Source: Onthophagus taurus (taxonomy: Eukaryota; Arthropoda; Insecta; Coleoptera; Scarabaeidae). From it: DNA of 64,000 bases. Both the position numbers and the translations under genes were made by a program. Below, in pieces: positions 40,954 through 51,852 of this stretch; within the stretch, counting starts at the first letter, position 1; each line of letters opens with the position of its first letter. The stretch covers positions 31,069,501-31,133,500 of the forward strand of contig NC_091971.1 in the NCBI RefSeq assembly GCF_036711975.1, given 5' to 3'. The notes below the pieces were generated by a model that searched no databases, was not told the DNA's origin, and saw nothing but the letters and a program-made list of their open reading frames with translations.

Positions 40954-43900
40954 AATCGAAGTGGTAAAGAAGAATGAAAATACTAGTCGAGGTTGGAGAT
41001 GTAAAAAATGTTTAACCGAACATGAATATAAGAAATGTCCAGCACATGGACAGTGTTACAAGTGCAACGGTGCAAATCATTTTTCAAGGGCATGCAGAGC
41101 AACAAGCGGCAGCAATCGGGAAAAGGCGGAGACAACGCGGCGATACCAAGGGACAGAGACGGCGACCAGCGGTCAGAAGAAAGGTGGCGGCAAACGTGGA
41201 TTCAAAGGAGTAAGAGAAATAGAAAAAGATAAGTACCTTAGTGAGAATCAAAGTTCCGACTCAGACCACACTATTGAGACTGTAGTAAAAAACGTAAACA
41301 GTGTAAATTCTTGGTTTGAAAAGTTAAAAATTAACGGTAAATTTTTAAGTTTTAAAATAGACTCAGGCGCGGATTGCAACTTAATGTCGTTGGATGATTA
41401 TGTAAAATTAGGGTTAAATAAAAATGATTATAATATAAATGATATTATAAAAACTAATGATTATATCAGTACGTATACAAAGGAACAAATTTCAATGGCA
41501 GGTTACGCTAAAATAAAGTGTGTGTTAAAAGAGAATAGTTATAAAATAAAATTCTATATCACACAGAAAACGTATAACAATGTATTAGGTTTAAACATAT
41601 GCATAAAATTAGACATTTTAAGAAAAGTTAATCAGTTAAATAGAGGTTTTGAAAAATATGCTGATTTATTAGACAATAAGATAGGCTGTATAGACACAAA
41701 AGTTAAACTAGTATTAGATAAAGATGTTAAAGCAAAAATAGCACCATTTAGAAGAATACCGTTTAGTATTAGAGATGATTTAAAGAAAGAGTTGGATAGA
41801 ATGGTGAAATTGGAAATTATCAAACCAATAGAAGAACCGACTGAATGGGTTAGCAACATAGTAATAGTAAAAAAGAATAACGGGAATTTAAGAATATGTC
41901 TTGACCCACAACAGCTTAATAGAGCAATAAAGAGGAGCCATTATCCACTTCCAACATTAGAAGAAATGGCAGCAAAATTGCATGGAGCAAAATATTTCAC
42001 CAAACTAGACGCCAATTCCGGGTATTGGATGGTACCACTGGATACTGAAAGTTCAAAGTTGTGTACATTCCAAACACCATTCGGAAGATACCGATTTTTA
42101 AGAATGCCAGTTGGATTGAACTGTTCAGGAGAAATTTTCCACAGAATAATATCTCAATCATTTGAAAAGATTAAAGGTGTCGTTACCTTCCAAGACGATA
42201 TTTTAATATACGCAGAAGATAGCGAAACATTGGAAAAGAGAACGATAAAAGTATTAGAGAAAGCGAGAGAGAAGAAAATTAAATTTAATAGACAAAAATG
42301 TAGCTTCAATATGAAGGAAGTGACGTTTTTGGGTCATAAATTTGGGGAATATGGCATGAAAATAGACGAAGAAAAAATGAAAGGAGTAGAACAATTGAAA
42401 ACACCACACGATAAAAAATCCTTGCAACGCATATTGGGGTTTTTCAACTATGTGAGCAAATACATACCAAACTTTTCGAACTACACACAGAGTATGAGGG
42501 AACTGCTGAAAAAAGACGTAGAGTTTGTATGGAATCACCACCTTGAAAAGGATTTGCAAGATTTAAAGAAAGCAATAATTAGATCACCGGAGCTGAGATA
42601 TTTTAATGAAAAAGAGGAAATAACACTTACAGTAGATGCCAGTTCAAAGGGATTAGGAGCAGCCTTAATGCAAAATCAAAGGCCAGTGGCGTTTGCTTCA
42701 AAAGCACTGACTACCACACAGCAGGGTTACGCGCAAATAGAGAAGGAATTATTGGCGGTAGTATTTGGATGCGAAAAATTTAGACAGTATGTGTATGGAA
42801 AAAACATCGTAATAGAAACCGACCATAAACCGTTGATCCCAATTTCCAAAAAGCCATTAGATAAATTAACACCACGAATAAAATTAATGATGTTTAAATT
42901 GCAAGAATATACATATGAATTAGTTTACAAGCAAGGAAAGCATATGTATATAGCGGATACCCTGTCGAGAGATACGGAAAATCCAGTCGAGAAAGACAAT
43001 AATACCAATGAGATGGAAATCCAGGTAGATTTTGTAACAAAAGCAATGCCGATAGGGGATAATATATGGAGAATGATTAAGGACGAATCTGCTAAAGACG
43101 AATCATTGACTAAGTTGAGACAAATAATCAGAAAAGGATGGCCAAAGTATTACCGAGATGTTCCAGATGATGTTAAGAAGTACCATCATTTACGACATGA
43201 GCTGACGATAAGTGATAATATAATCTTGATAAACAATCGAATATTTATACCTGAAGTTCTAAAAAAGATTATGCTAGAAAAGCTACACACGGGTCACCCA
43301 GGCGTAGTAAGAAATAAAAGTAGAGCAGAAGGATCTATGTATTGGATTGGAATAAATCGGGATATAGAGAGATTCGTTAATGAATGTAAGGTATGTAATA
43401 AATTTCAAGCAAACAAACAGAAAAAACAACTGATTTTGAGAGAAATGCCGGTTCTGCCATGGCAGGAAGTAGGCATGGACGTTTTTGAGTGTGATCAAAC
43501 ACAGTACATGGTCGTGGTAGACTATCTGTCAAATTTTATTGAAGTGGAAAGGTTAAAAGATCTAACCAGTAAAACAATAATAAAAAAGTCTAAGGCAGTC
43601 TTCGCAAGACATGGAATACCAACAAAAGTCTTTACTTATGGTGCCTTATACTACAACAGTAAAGAATTTAAAAATTTTGCCATGGAGTGGGACTTTACCC
43701 ATACAATATCAAGTCCCCATTATGCACAGTCGAATGGAATGGCCGAGTCAGCCGTAAAACGAGTTAAGAACTTATTAAAAAAATGCAAGGAAGACAACTC
43801 AGACGTGTACTTAGCGTTACTGAACATGCGAAATACGAAACGAGGAAAAATAAGCTCTCCAGCTGAAATGTTATATAGTAGGAATTTAAGAACCAACATA

Positions 43901-44389
43901 CCCACTACCGTAAAAACATTAAAGCCGAAAATAACCTTAAATTACGACCGAAAGGAAATTGTAAAAAGTAAAAAACTATATAAACAGAACTATGACAAAA
44001 ACTCAAAAAAGACGGAGGACAGGTTCAACGAAGATGAAAGAATTTATTTTAAGAAACGTTTGGAAGGAAGCTGGCAGGAAGGGAAAATAAGCAAAAATTT
44101 GACAGAACCAAGATCGTACATAGTTATTGATAATGAAGATAAGCAGTACCGAAGGAATGAGAAATTCATAAAAAAAAACCAAACTTTTCCAATTGACGAA
44201 ACTGATGAAAGGAAAAATCAAGAAAGAGACGAAATCATGAAGAATGAACACACCAAAAGAGATGAAAAGGCAGTACGGGACAGCACAAACACAACAAAAC
44301 ATGAGAAAGAAATACTGACCGACATGAACGCTTACAAAACGAGATCAGGCCGTATTGTAAAAAATAAATACCAATACATGTATTCATAA
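40937..44389 (+). CDS. gypsy pol: knuckle, protease, RT, RNase H, integrase
   Basis: 1,150 codons without a stop. Zinc knuckle CYKCNGANHFSRAC (residue about 37); aspartic protease IDSGADCNLMS (about 140); RT with FTKLDANSGYWMVPLD and catalytic FQDD (about 415); RNase H LTVDASSKGLGAALMQ (about 562) and ETDHKPL; integrase zinc-binding HTGHPG to CKVCNKF (about 785-820). The integrase core has D in VGMDVFEC and E in QSNGMAESAV. The second catalytic Asp is missing: the usual SDNG-type block reads TYGALYYNSKEF (residue about 901). The C-terminal domain is basic and lysine-rich. The first codon listed is TTG; the real start is by frameshift from gag. Confidence 0.9.
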   Translation: MDARHEIEVVKKNENTSRGWRCKKCLTEHEYKKCPAHGQCYKCNGANHFSRACRATSGSNREKAETTRRYQGTETATSGQKKGGGKRGFKGVREIEKDKYLSENQSSDSDHTIETVVKNVNSVNSWFEKLKINGKFLSFKIDSGADCNLMSLDDYVKLGLNKNDYNINDIIKTNDYISTYTKEQISMAGYAKIKCVLKENSYKIKFYITQKTYNNVLGLNICIKLDILRKVNQLNRGFEKYADLLDNKIGCIDTKVKLVLDKDVKAKIAPFRRIPFSIRDDLKKELDRMVKLEIIKPIEEPTEWVSNIVIVKKNNGNLRICLDPQQLNRAIKRSHYPLPTLEEMAAKLHGAKYFTKLDANSGYWMVPLDTESSKLCTFQTPFGRYRFLRMPVGLNCSGEIFHRIISQSFEKIKGVVTFQDDILIYAEDSETLEKRTIKVLEKAREKKIKFNRQKCSFNMKEVTFLGHKFGEYGMKIDEEKMKGVEQLKTPHDKKSLQRILGFFNYVSKYIPNFSNYTQSMRELLKKDVEFVWNHHLEKDLQDLKKAIIRSPELRYFNEKEEITLTVDASSKGLGAALMQNQRPVAFASKALTTTQQGYAQIEKELLAVVFGCEKFRQYVYGKNIVIETDHKPLIPISKKPLDKLTPRIKLMMFKLQEYTYELVYKQGKHMYIADTLSRDTENPVEKDNNTNEMEIQVDFVTKAMPIGDNIWRMIKDESAKDESLTKLRQIIRKGWPKYYRDVPDDVKKYHHLRHELTISDNIILINNRIFIPEVLKKIMLEKLHTGHPGVVRNKSRAEGSMYWIGINRDIERFVNECKVCNKFQANKQKKQLILREMPVLPWQEVGMDVFECDQTQYMVVVDYLSNFIEVERLKDLTSKTIIKKSKAVFARHGIPTKVFTYGALYYNSKEFKNFAMEWDFTHTISSPHYAQSNGMAESAVKRVKNLLKKCKEDNSDVYLALLNMRNTKRGKISSPAEMLYSRNLRTNIPTTVKTLKPKITLNYDRKEIVKSKKLYKQNYDKNSKKTEDRFNEDERIYFKKRLEGSWQEGKISKNLTEPRSYIVIDNEDKQYRRNEKFIKKNQTFPIDETDERKNQERDEIMKNEHTKRDEKAVRDSTNTTKHEKEILTDMNAYKTRSGRIVKNKYQYMYS

Positions 44390-44466
44390 ATTAGTTTGTT
44401 TAATAACTTAAGAAGTATTTAGATGTAAGCATTGTAAAAAAAAAAAATAAAAAAAAAAAAGGAAGT

Positions 44467-44601
44467 TGTAATGTATTGTTAAGTTAGACCACTGGATGGC
44501 GTTACCGTATAGAACATTGTATTACATATGTGTTGCATCAAGTTAGGACCAGTTAATAAAGAACGTAGCAAAGGAAAGCACGTGTTTTATTGAACTCAAC
44601 A
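44467..44601 (+). repeat. 3' LTR
   Basis: Identical to 40231-40365. Confidence 0.95.
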
Positions 44602-44884
44602 ATATGTTATGTTTCATCTAACATACATTTTACCATCTCCATATCGCAAGGTTTTATTAGATTTTTGCAATTGAGTAGGCTTCACCGCGTTGAGCTATTT
44701 GATAACTGACCAAGTACGAAGCCTCAGTTGTTTTTTCATTAATCATTTTTATGCTTTGAACCATAAATGTTTTTAATTTTACAAGTTCGTCACTCTTTTG
44801 CTTGAAAAATTCAAAATTTTTTTTCTTTAAGGTTTCCGGCTGAAGCCATAGAGCTATTTGGAAGAACTTTGCTGCATGTAACCA

Positions 44885-45410
44885 ACTGCGTACTGTGAAC
44901 TGAAAATTTACAATATAACGAACATTATTAAGATCGATAGCCTCAAGTTGATATATAAAATGAAAACCAACTTGCTTAGTGACACAACAATTTCTTTTCT
45001 ATGTAATAATGATATACATAAATACAATACTAGAACAAATCTGCTAATACATGTTTTTTCCACTGCGAGAAATCTTGGTAGAAGGAAAATAACATACCAA
45101 GCTGCTCTATGGTTCAATGAGTTACCGGAAAATGTTAGAAACTATGATAATCTGCGCCGGTTTACAATATATATCAAGAACATTATATCTACAGATTAGT
45201 CATGTTTCGTTATTTATTTTTCAGTTAATTAATTCTGTTTTGTAGTAGAGTGTGATATGATTTATTTTGGTTGTTGTAGAGTAGTTATACTTATAAGTTT
45301 TGTTTTGTTTGTAAGTCACACTTTTCTTGTGCTGAATTATATCCTGTGCTGGATCCTTCTGATCCTTTTGGGATAAGTTAATAAATAAAAAAATAAACAA
45401 ATCAAAATAA
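44885..45410 (+). pseudogene. LINE 3' end fragment
   Basis: Codes the last about 80 residues of a LINE ORF2 (HKYNTRTNLLIHVFSTARNL; ALWFNELPENVRN; stop 45197-45199) and ends in an A-rich AATAAATAAAA tail near 45380-45410. Severely 5'-truncated. Confidence 0.7.
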
Positions 45411-46148
45411 CCACTACTTTCAACATTAATTTCAATCTATGGCTACAGTAAAAAAAAATTTATATAAAAGTACAGAAAGTTAGACCTTTTTTATATTTAA
45501 AATATTTTTTTAATTATTAACATATATTTAAATATAAGTATTATAAACGGCTTTTAAAGTTAATGAATTGTCACCATCGTTTTTAGGAACTTTCGTCGCG
45601 TTGCAATATCAATCTGTGATATTGGTTGCATACTTTATCGGGCACGATAATTAATTAACACACTGTATAACAAAAATAACGGGTGTTGCTGACTTTTTGG
45701 AGGACACTGTATACGATTCAAACTTTGGCATTTTTTTTAAGCCTTAACTGAAAAGACTGTCTCGGGGTTTTTGCGTATTCCTGTCCTTTAGAGAATGGGA
45801 AATAAGGCTGTGAAATAAAATTTCAACCTTTCGATGTTCTTTTTGAAAAATTTGGGAATGTTTTATACACGCTTCATAATGCCACTAACGTTGATAAGTT
45901 TTGTTATGGAGTTATTAGTACTAAAGGTATTTATTTACATTATATTTTTACATAATATTATTATTTTTGTTTAAATAATTTTTAAGAGTGAAATGTATAG
46001 CTAACTTCTCACCGGTCTTTTATTTAATGAAGTTTACATTTTCACAGTTGGTAATAACAGAAACGTCAAAAGTGATAAGTGTTTATCATAGTAAATTACA
46101 AGGGAAAATTATTAAATCGATTTTTAATACAACTTTTAAAGTTTTAGA
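45411..46148 (+). other. Upstream region of the bleomycin hydrolase-like gene
   Basis: AT-rich with no other gene. The last part should hold the promoter and 5' UTR of the gene starting at 46149. A frame at 45988-46197 in another register is not supported. Confidence 0.35.
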
Positions 46149-46661
46149 ATGGCTACTGGTAAGTTATAAAAGAGAATACCAGCTTTATAATTCCTAATAA
46201 GTTGTACCAATCTGTATTAATCGCATCCAAAACAAATATAGCTTAACTTAACCTCAAATTTTTCTTTACGTTGCCTGCTAACAAATACAATTTCATCATA
46301 ATCATCGAAGAATTATGTTGCCTTAATAATAGTTTAGATCTAAATATAACTAAATCCTTTTGTAATCACTTAAATTTCATTCGAAGCATCCTAACCTTAA
46401 ATGTATCGCTTAAACATATTTTTTAAACATCCCATCTTGAAATCACGTAATTTTAAAGTGTTAATATCAAATTATTTGATTTTAGATAAAGAACATTCTT
46501 TGACTGTTCTAAATAATGACTTTTTGGGTCGCCTTCGGCAATCTTTTTATACTGATCCAAAAAATCTGCTTGCCCAAAATATCTGTTCGAGAATTGAGCC
46601 CTTTGATGTTTGTATTTCAAGAAAGCATTTAGAAGAAACTCAACATGTCTTCAATTTCAAG
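46149..46661 (+). CDS. Bleomycin hydrolase-like gene, first two coding exons (partial)
   Basis: Exon 1 is only ten bases: ATGGCTACTG (46149-46158) before donor GTAAGT. Exon 2 (46486-46661) follows acceptor TGATTTTAG and completes the split codon to D, giving MATDKEHSLTVLNNDFLGRL. The diagnostic stretch is DPKNLLAQNICSRIEPFDVC, then SRKHLEETQHVFNFK, matching the N-terminus of the C1-family aminopeptidase bleomycin hydrolase, a cytosolic cysteine peptidase. The catalytic Cys exon (NQKSSGRCW-type) is not found downstream, so the second intron is at least 17 kb, or the gene is broken. Phase at the exon 2 donor (GTATTT) is 0. Confidence 0.7.
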
Positions 46662-47661
46662 GTATTTTTTATAATATATGTAGTATTCATTTGATTCTAA
46701 GATGCATCTTATTTTTATAAACAAATAATATGAAAAGAAAATAATATTTTTACAATTAATTTATTAAATATTATATACATTACAATAAAAGTGATATGAT
46801 TATTGAATAAAAGTAGTTAAGTAATTTTAAATATAAAAATATATTACAAAGATCAGTTTTATTTTATATTTTACTTGTATTATATATTTACTTCATTTAT
46901 GTAAAAGTCTGTAATATATTATTTAATGCAATAGGTTTAATGTATTATAACTCATCAAAAGATAAGAAGAACCTTTATTGTGTGACTTCGAATTGCGCAA
47001 AAAAAAACATTTTATATCAGTATGTTGCATGAAGAAGCAGAAGGAAAGAAAATTGTTAACTTATGGATGATAAGTGACTAATAATAACTAAATGTATGGC
47101 TGATAGGTCTCCAAATAAAGGTATGGAGGGGCTGTATCTCCACAATGATAGGGCCTAGAGGTTTTGGAAAAAATTCTTATTGGCAAAGTGGGCAAGAGAA
47201 ATAGCTGGAAATTATTTTATTCGTAATTCGACCGCTAAGGGGCGTAAATGTAATAAATAAACATAAAATTCCCGCCATCTCGGAAATTTAAACAATGTGC
47301 TATAACTTTGATATCAATTGATAGCTTAGATTATACCGATTCTTTTTGTTTTGCGACATTTTTCATATCTGTCTTAATGAGGGACGCATAATGGTCAATT
47401 TGTCAAATTTAGAAGGACAAAATACAAAAATTTTTTGTGGTATAATAATGCTATATCTAGCTCCCTGCATGACTGGTATACAAGGTCGCTGATATGTATG
47501 GAAATGGTCGGTTATCTCCTAAAGTAAGATAGCTGACAAAAAATATTAAGATACAAAAGTTTTAATTTGTTTTTAAAATCTCTTACAATAAAGAGAAATT
47601 AAGTATACAAGGTCAGTTAAAAAGTTGTGACGAAACAAAGTTACGTTTTTTAGAGTGGCTA
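46662..47661. other. No exon recognised (probable intron)
   Basis: AT-rich sequence after the exon 2 donor. No further peptidase exon is visible. Confidence 0.4.
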
Positions 47662-48082
47662 TTACACAGTGCAACAAATTTCGGGTCATCGCTTCCATCC
47701 CAAATGACTCTAACGGGAAATGAAAGTAGACCAATAGACTAACAAAATCCCCCCGGGGTTTTACTTTATTAGCTCGGATTTTTTTTTAATGGCTACCTGA
47801 AATTTTTCGCGAATGCGCCGGCGGTGGCTATGCAACCTCTTGAAGTTCGCATATTTTTGGGTCATTTTATCGACTTTTCGCGATGTATAAATGAATATAC
47901 TTAACCATTTAAACTTGAAAAAATAGAATATCTAATATTTATTAAATATTTCGTGGTTGAAAATGCCTTGTTTAGCCCATTTTTGCAAAGTAATTAGGAT
48001 TTAATTTTTTTAATTAAAAAACATTATTCTTGTATTTTTTGTTTATTTTCCAATGAATTACACGATAAATGAGATGGAACGA

Positions 48083-49980
48083 CTATGTTGCTCGAACCCT
48101 TTTTGGTGCCAGTTGGAGTGGGAAATCGTCGATACCATCGCTGTCATCGTCAGAGTCCGCGTCTGAATCTACCAAAATTTCGGTTTCTCTTTCTGAGACA
48201 CCTCCTTCTTCTTCTTCATCTTCAAACACATTTTTGCTCCACCAACAAATTTCCGCAAGAACTGCGTCGGGCAATTGTTTTCCTCTATATCTGTAAATTG
48301 TTTTCATTAAAATCCGTTTTCTATGCAACAAAAAATTAATCACATTACCTCATTTCAAATGGCACGGCTACTTGGTGGTAACGTTCTCCTTGTTCATCTG
48401 ACTCGGTGGCTAACTGTTGACCGAAGTAATCTAGATGATGATGCAAATAGTGAATTTTCAGCGACATATTAACACCAATTTTGGAGAACGCATCCAACAT
48501 TGTATGCACAGAACGTTGATAGTGTTCAGACCGATGTTTCCCTAATAAGCCCTCAATGACCTCTTTTATGGAACGCCAAGCAGTCAATCGTTGTCAATTA
48601 AAACATTGTCGAATTCTTCAGTTTTCACCAGTTTTCGAATGTCTGGGCCATTCACAACGCCTAAAAGGAGAAAGTTTTAATGTTACGATTTAATACTCAA
48701 TCTGATATCTCATTTTGTTGTGAAAAAAATAATATTTAAGGTTTCATACCTTCTTTCAATTTGCTTTCGCTAAGTCGAGGGAAAATTTGTGCCAAAACCG
48801 CATAAACTTCTTGCCTCTTAGCCACAGTTTTCAGGAAACTTTTGACTATTCCAAGTTTCACGTGAAGTGGAGGTAATATAACTTTGTCTTGTGGCACCAA
48901 AGGATCTTGAATTACATTGGCATTTACTTGTTTGCTCGACTCTCTGCTCTGCCATGTGTGGTTTGTATATTGGTCGCCTTTATATCTGGAGTCCCAATCG
49001 CAGATAAAACACATATATTTAATGTATCCGGTTTGTAATCCGCGAAGAATTGCAACAACCTTCAAGTCACAGCATATCCGCCATTGATGTTTGTCATAAT
49101 CAACATTTTGCAGTATTCTTTTTAATGTATCGTAGGTTTCTTTCGTTTCAATGCTGTAGGCGATTGGTACCGATGGTTTCGTGTTTGTTTGATGGAGCAA
49201 CACCGCTTTCAAACTTATTTTGGAGCTGTCAATAAACAGTCTCCACTCATTTGGTCTGTATAGGATGTCCATTTCTCTCATGAAGCCGTCGACATCCTTG
49301 CAGTATGCAGATGTTTGCTCCTCATTCACAGTAAAACATTTTTGCAGTGCGGATTGTCGATGCCTATATGCTGTGACTTTTGTCTCAGGTGCCAACAGGT
49401 TGTTCGAATTTAGAAATTTAGCTAACTGTTCCGACTTACGTTGCGATAGTCCTAACTTCGCAACGATGGAGTCCAGCTGATTTTGAGTAACCAAAATTGG
49501 CCCAGTTGATACAGTTGCTACTGGTTCATACAATGAAAAAGTATCACTCAAGTGGGTTGAAAAAGTAATACCCGATAACACGTCCGGGCTCGGTGGTTTT
49601 GGCACTGGAATGTTTTCTGTGAGTGGCAATGGTATTTGAGCACTTGGGACACTCAAATACACTTTACTCCTCATTTTCTTTCTGTTCATTCCACTACCAG
49701 AATTCACACACGCGTAACAAACAGATGGGTCGTGATTAATCGGATCCGTCCAGACCATTGGCACGCCGAACGACAAACTTTTTATTCTTCTATGCATCCA
49801 ATTCAAGAGGTCACTGTAACATTTCTTGCAAACCACATTGGGAACCCAAGTCACGTTGGAAATAACTGGTTGGTTGAAGTATTTCTCGTATGCGAACTTA
49901 AATTCTTCACTGAAAGAGCCATGCTTTATCTGTTGTGGGGTGAAATGGCCATAACGTAACAGAAATTCTTTATATTGCAA
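48083..49980 (-). pseudogene. Transposase-like protein of the CMC-type element, three exons, one frameshift
   Basis: Exon 1 (49980 to 48741) has a cysteine-rich N-terminal part (NVVCKKCYSDLLNWMHRRIK; SVCYACVNSGSGMN), then WRLFIDSSKISLKAVLLHQT and WRICCDLKVVAILRGLQTGY, CFICDWDSRYKGDQ and VILPPLHVKLGIVKSFLKTV; donor GTATGA. Exon 2 starts at about 48657 (GVVNGPDIRKLVKTEEFDN), loses one base near 48593, and continues MSLKIHYLHHHLDYFGQQLA and SDEQGERYHQ. Exon 3 (48290-48083) has YRGKQLPDAVLAEICWW and an acidic Ser/Asp tail. Such proteins recur as multicopy uncharacterised genes in animals; DDE residues were not assigned with certainty. Confidence 0.65.
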
Positions 49981-50204
49981 ACCATTTTAGCGCCACAAAT
50001 ACTGGTTTTCCCACCGTAAATACAACAAACAATTCACCAAACAAACACAAGTCGCAAGTAAACACGCACCAAACAAATCACTAAGTCACAAATAAACGAT
50101 GCTCTGCCAGATGCTCACTGTTTGAGAAATATTCTCGAACAAAAAGCTACGGACTTATGTACTAACCCGCCTGAACATCTAACTTCTACCCTTCTACTTA
50201 TTCA

Positions 50205-50370
50205 TCTTTTTACCTGGACGACTTTCTTGTATCATTCTTATAGAAAAAGGTGACGAATGGACCCCCTGTACGTGTTCTTGTTCGTCTGTTTACCTGTAAG
50301 ACTTTCTTGCTTCTTTGTTGTAGCGAAGGGTGATGAATGGACTCCCTGGACGTATACCTGTACGTCCTGT
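50205..50370. repeat. Two tandem copies of an about 80-bp unit
   Basis: The unit TTTACCTG(G/T)A(C/A)GACTTTCTTG ... GGTGA(C/T)GAATGGAC(C/T)CCCTG(T/G)ACGT occurs twice in succession, between the 5' end of the transposase gene and the right TIR. Probably subterminal repeats of the CMC-type element. Confidence 0.6.
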
Positions 50371-50651
50371 AGTCTACTGTCCGTTTTAAGTCATTTTTCA
50401 TAAAATGTTTTAAAGAAATAAACAGAGTATATAAAAATAATAAAAATAACTTAAATTATTTCATTTATTATTATTTAATTTTAAAGAAATACGGCCAAAA
50501 ACTGCCGTAAATACATGCCAACTTTAGGTGGTCATAAAAAAAAAACCCGAGCTAATATAGTAAAACTCCGCGAGGGTTTTGTTAGTTAGTTGGTCTACTT
50601 TCATTTACCATTGGAACCAACCGGGATGGTTTTTCTTGTTGCACAGTGTTA

Positions 50652-51269
50652 TTCATATTGAAATATGAAATAATAGGTCATTAGATGTTTCTAGGGTTCT
50701 GGCCAAAATAAAAATTTGAGAATTTAGACTTATAATACTTAAGGCAATTGCGTTCTCTTTGAGTAAAATATTTTCAGATTTCTAGCACTTCCGTTTATTT
50801 ATACCGGAAGTCGCCATCTATTTTATTTTTTTAAATGGAGCACCTGTATATTTTTACATATCGCTGCCCCAGAAGAATATGGACGTAACTGGAAATCCGT
50901 AAATTTTACAGGAGACGCAAAAAACGAAATCGTTTTTTTTAATTTGTGTGTTTCTAACAGTTTAATTTTCTAATTGTCATCAATAATTGGTATCAATCTA
51001 TATACGATGCGTAGTATAGCATGACGTAATTATAGTTTTTCTACAATTAAAATTAAAAGTGAAATTTGAAGTTACGCCTTTGTTTTACCTGAAAAAATTA
51101 TTTTAAATCTGGTACATTTTAGTCGTTTCGATGGGGTGCTCTAAATTAAGAGAAAACTTAAGATCTAATAATATGGCACGAAAGATACCTAATACGTCAC
51201 CACAAAAGCAATAAAATTTAAACACCGTACTGTGGCTACATAAACTTCAAACAAAGCAAATGGTTGCTT
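50652..51269. other. No gene recognised
   Basis: AT-rich spacer between the CMC-type element and the C-terminal end of the DUF7869-type gene. Confidence 0.35.
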
Positions 51270-51852
51270 TTAATTACTGCAAAATACTTTTAAAATATGG
51301 TTTATAAAATGCTGGAATAACGTTAGCATTCAGTAAACTTATTGTTAGTAAATCTTTTTTCTTATTTTCAGATAGCTGAAATGGCTTGCTGTAAGCTTTT
51401 TTGATAATTACATCTCTCCCGTTTTTTTTTATCTTTATTCTTTGTCTGAAATTTAATCGATAGCACTCTGTTTGTTTGTAACTCGTTTTGTAACAAAACT
51501 CGTCTTCTCCTTTTTTAAATTGAAGGGCTTAGTGTGAAACAATGACAAGGCACAAATATAAAATTATTGGAAAATCGACTTTGAAATTTGTACAAAATCT
51601 GTAAAATTAATGTTTTCGTCTTTTTACCTTTTGGGTTGTTTACATTAGTAACACAACTGTATATATCTATCCAGGATACTGAAATAATAAAAAAAATATA
51701 TAGAAAACTATAATAAATATATAAATAGAATTTGATTAGAAAAATTGTGACTTGTAACACTTTTGCACTAACAAACGACAACATTTTCAATTAAAAACTA
51801 AATAAGTCAATAACTCAAAAAAGAAAATAAATATAAAGAAATAATGTTTAAA

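Larger units (their letters stand above)
47665..50648 (-). mobile_element. CMC/Chapaev-like DNA transposon
   Basis: Starts CACAGTGCAACAA and, inverted at the right end, CACTGTGCAACAA, with TTA on both outer sides (47662-47664, 50649-50651). Inverted similarity continues about 130 bp inward. CAC-type termini and a 3-bp duplication suit the CMC group; assignment of the protein is tentative. Confidence 0.65.

Noticed and set aside
46401..46694. 97-codon single-exon gene
   Set aside because: Splice acceptor at 46485 and donor at 46662 bracket the conserved part; the ends of the open frame are intron sequence.
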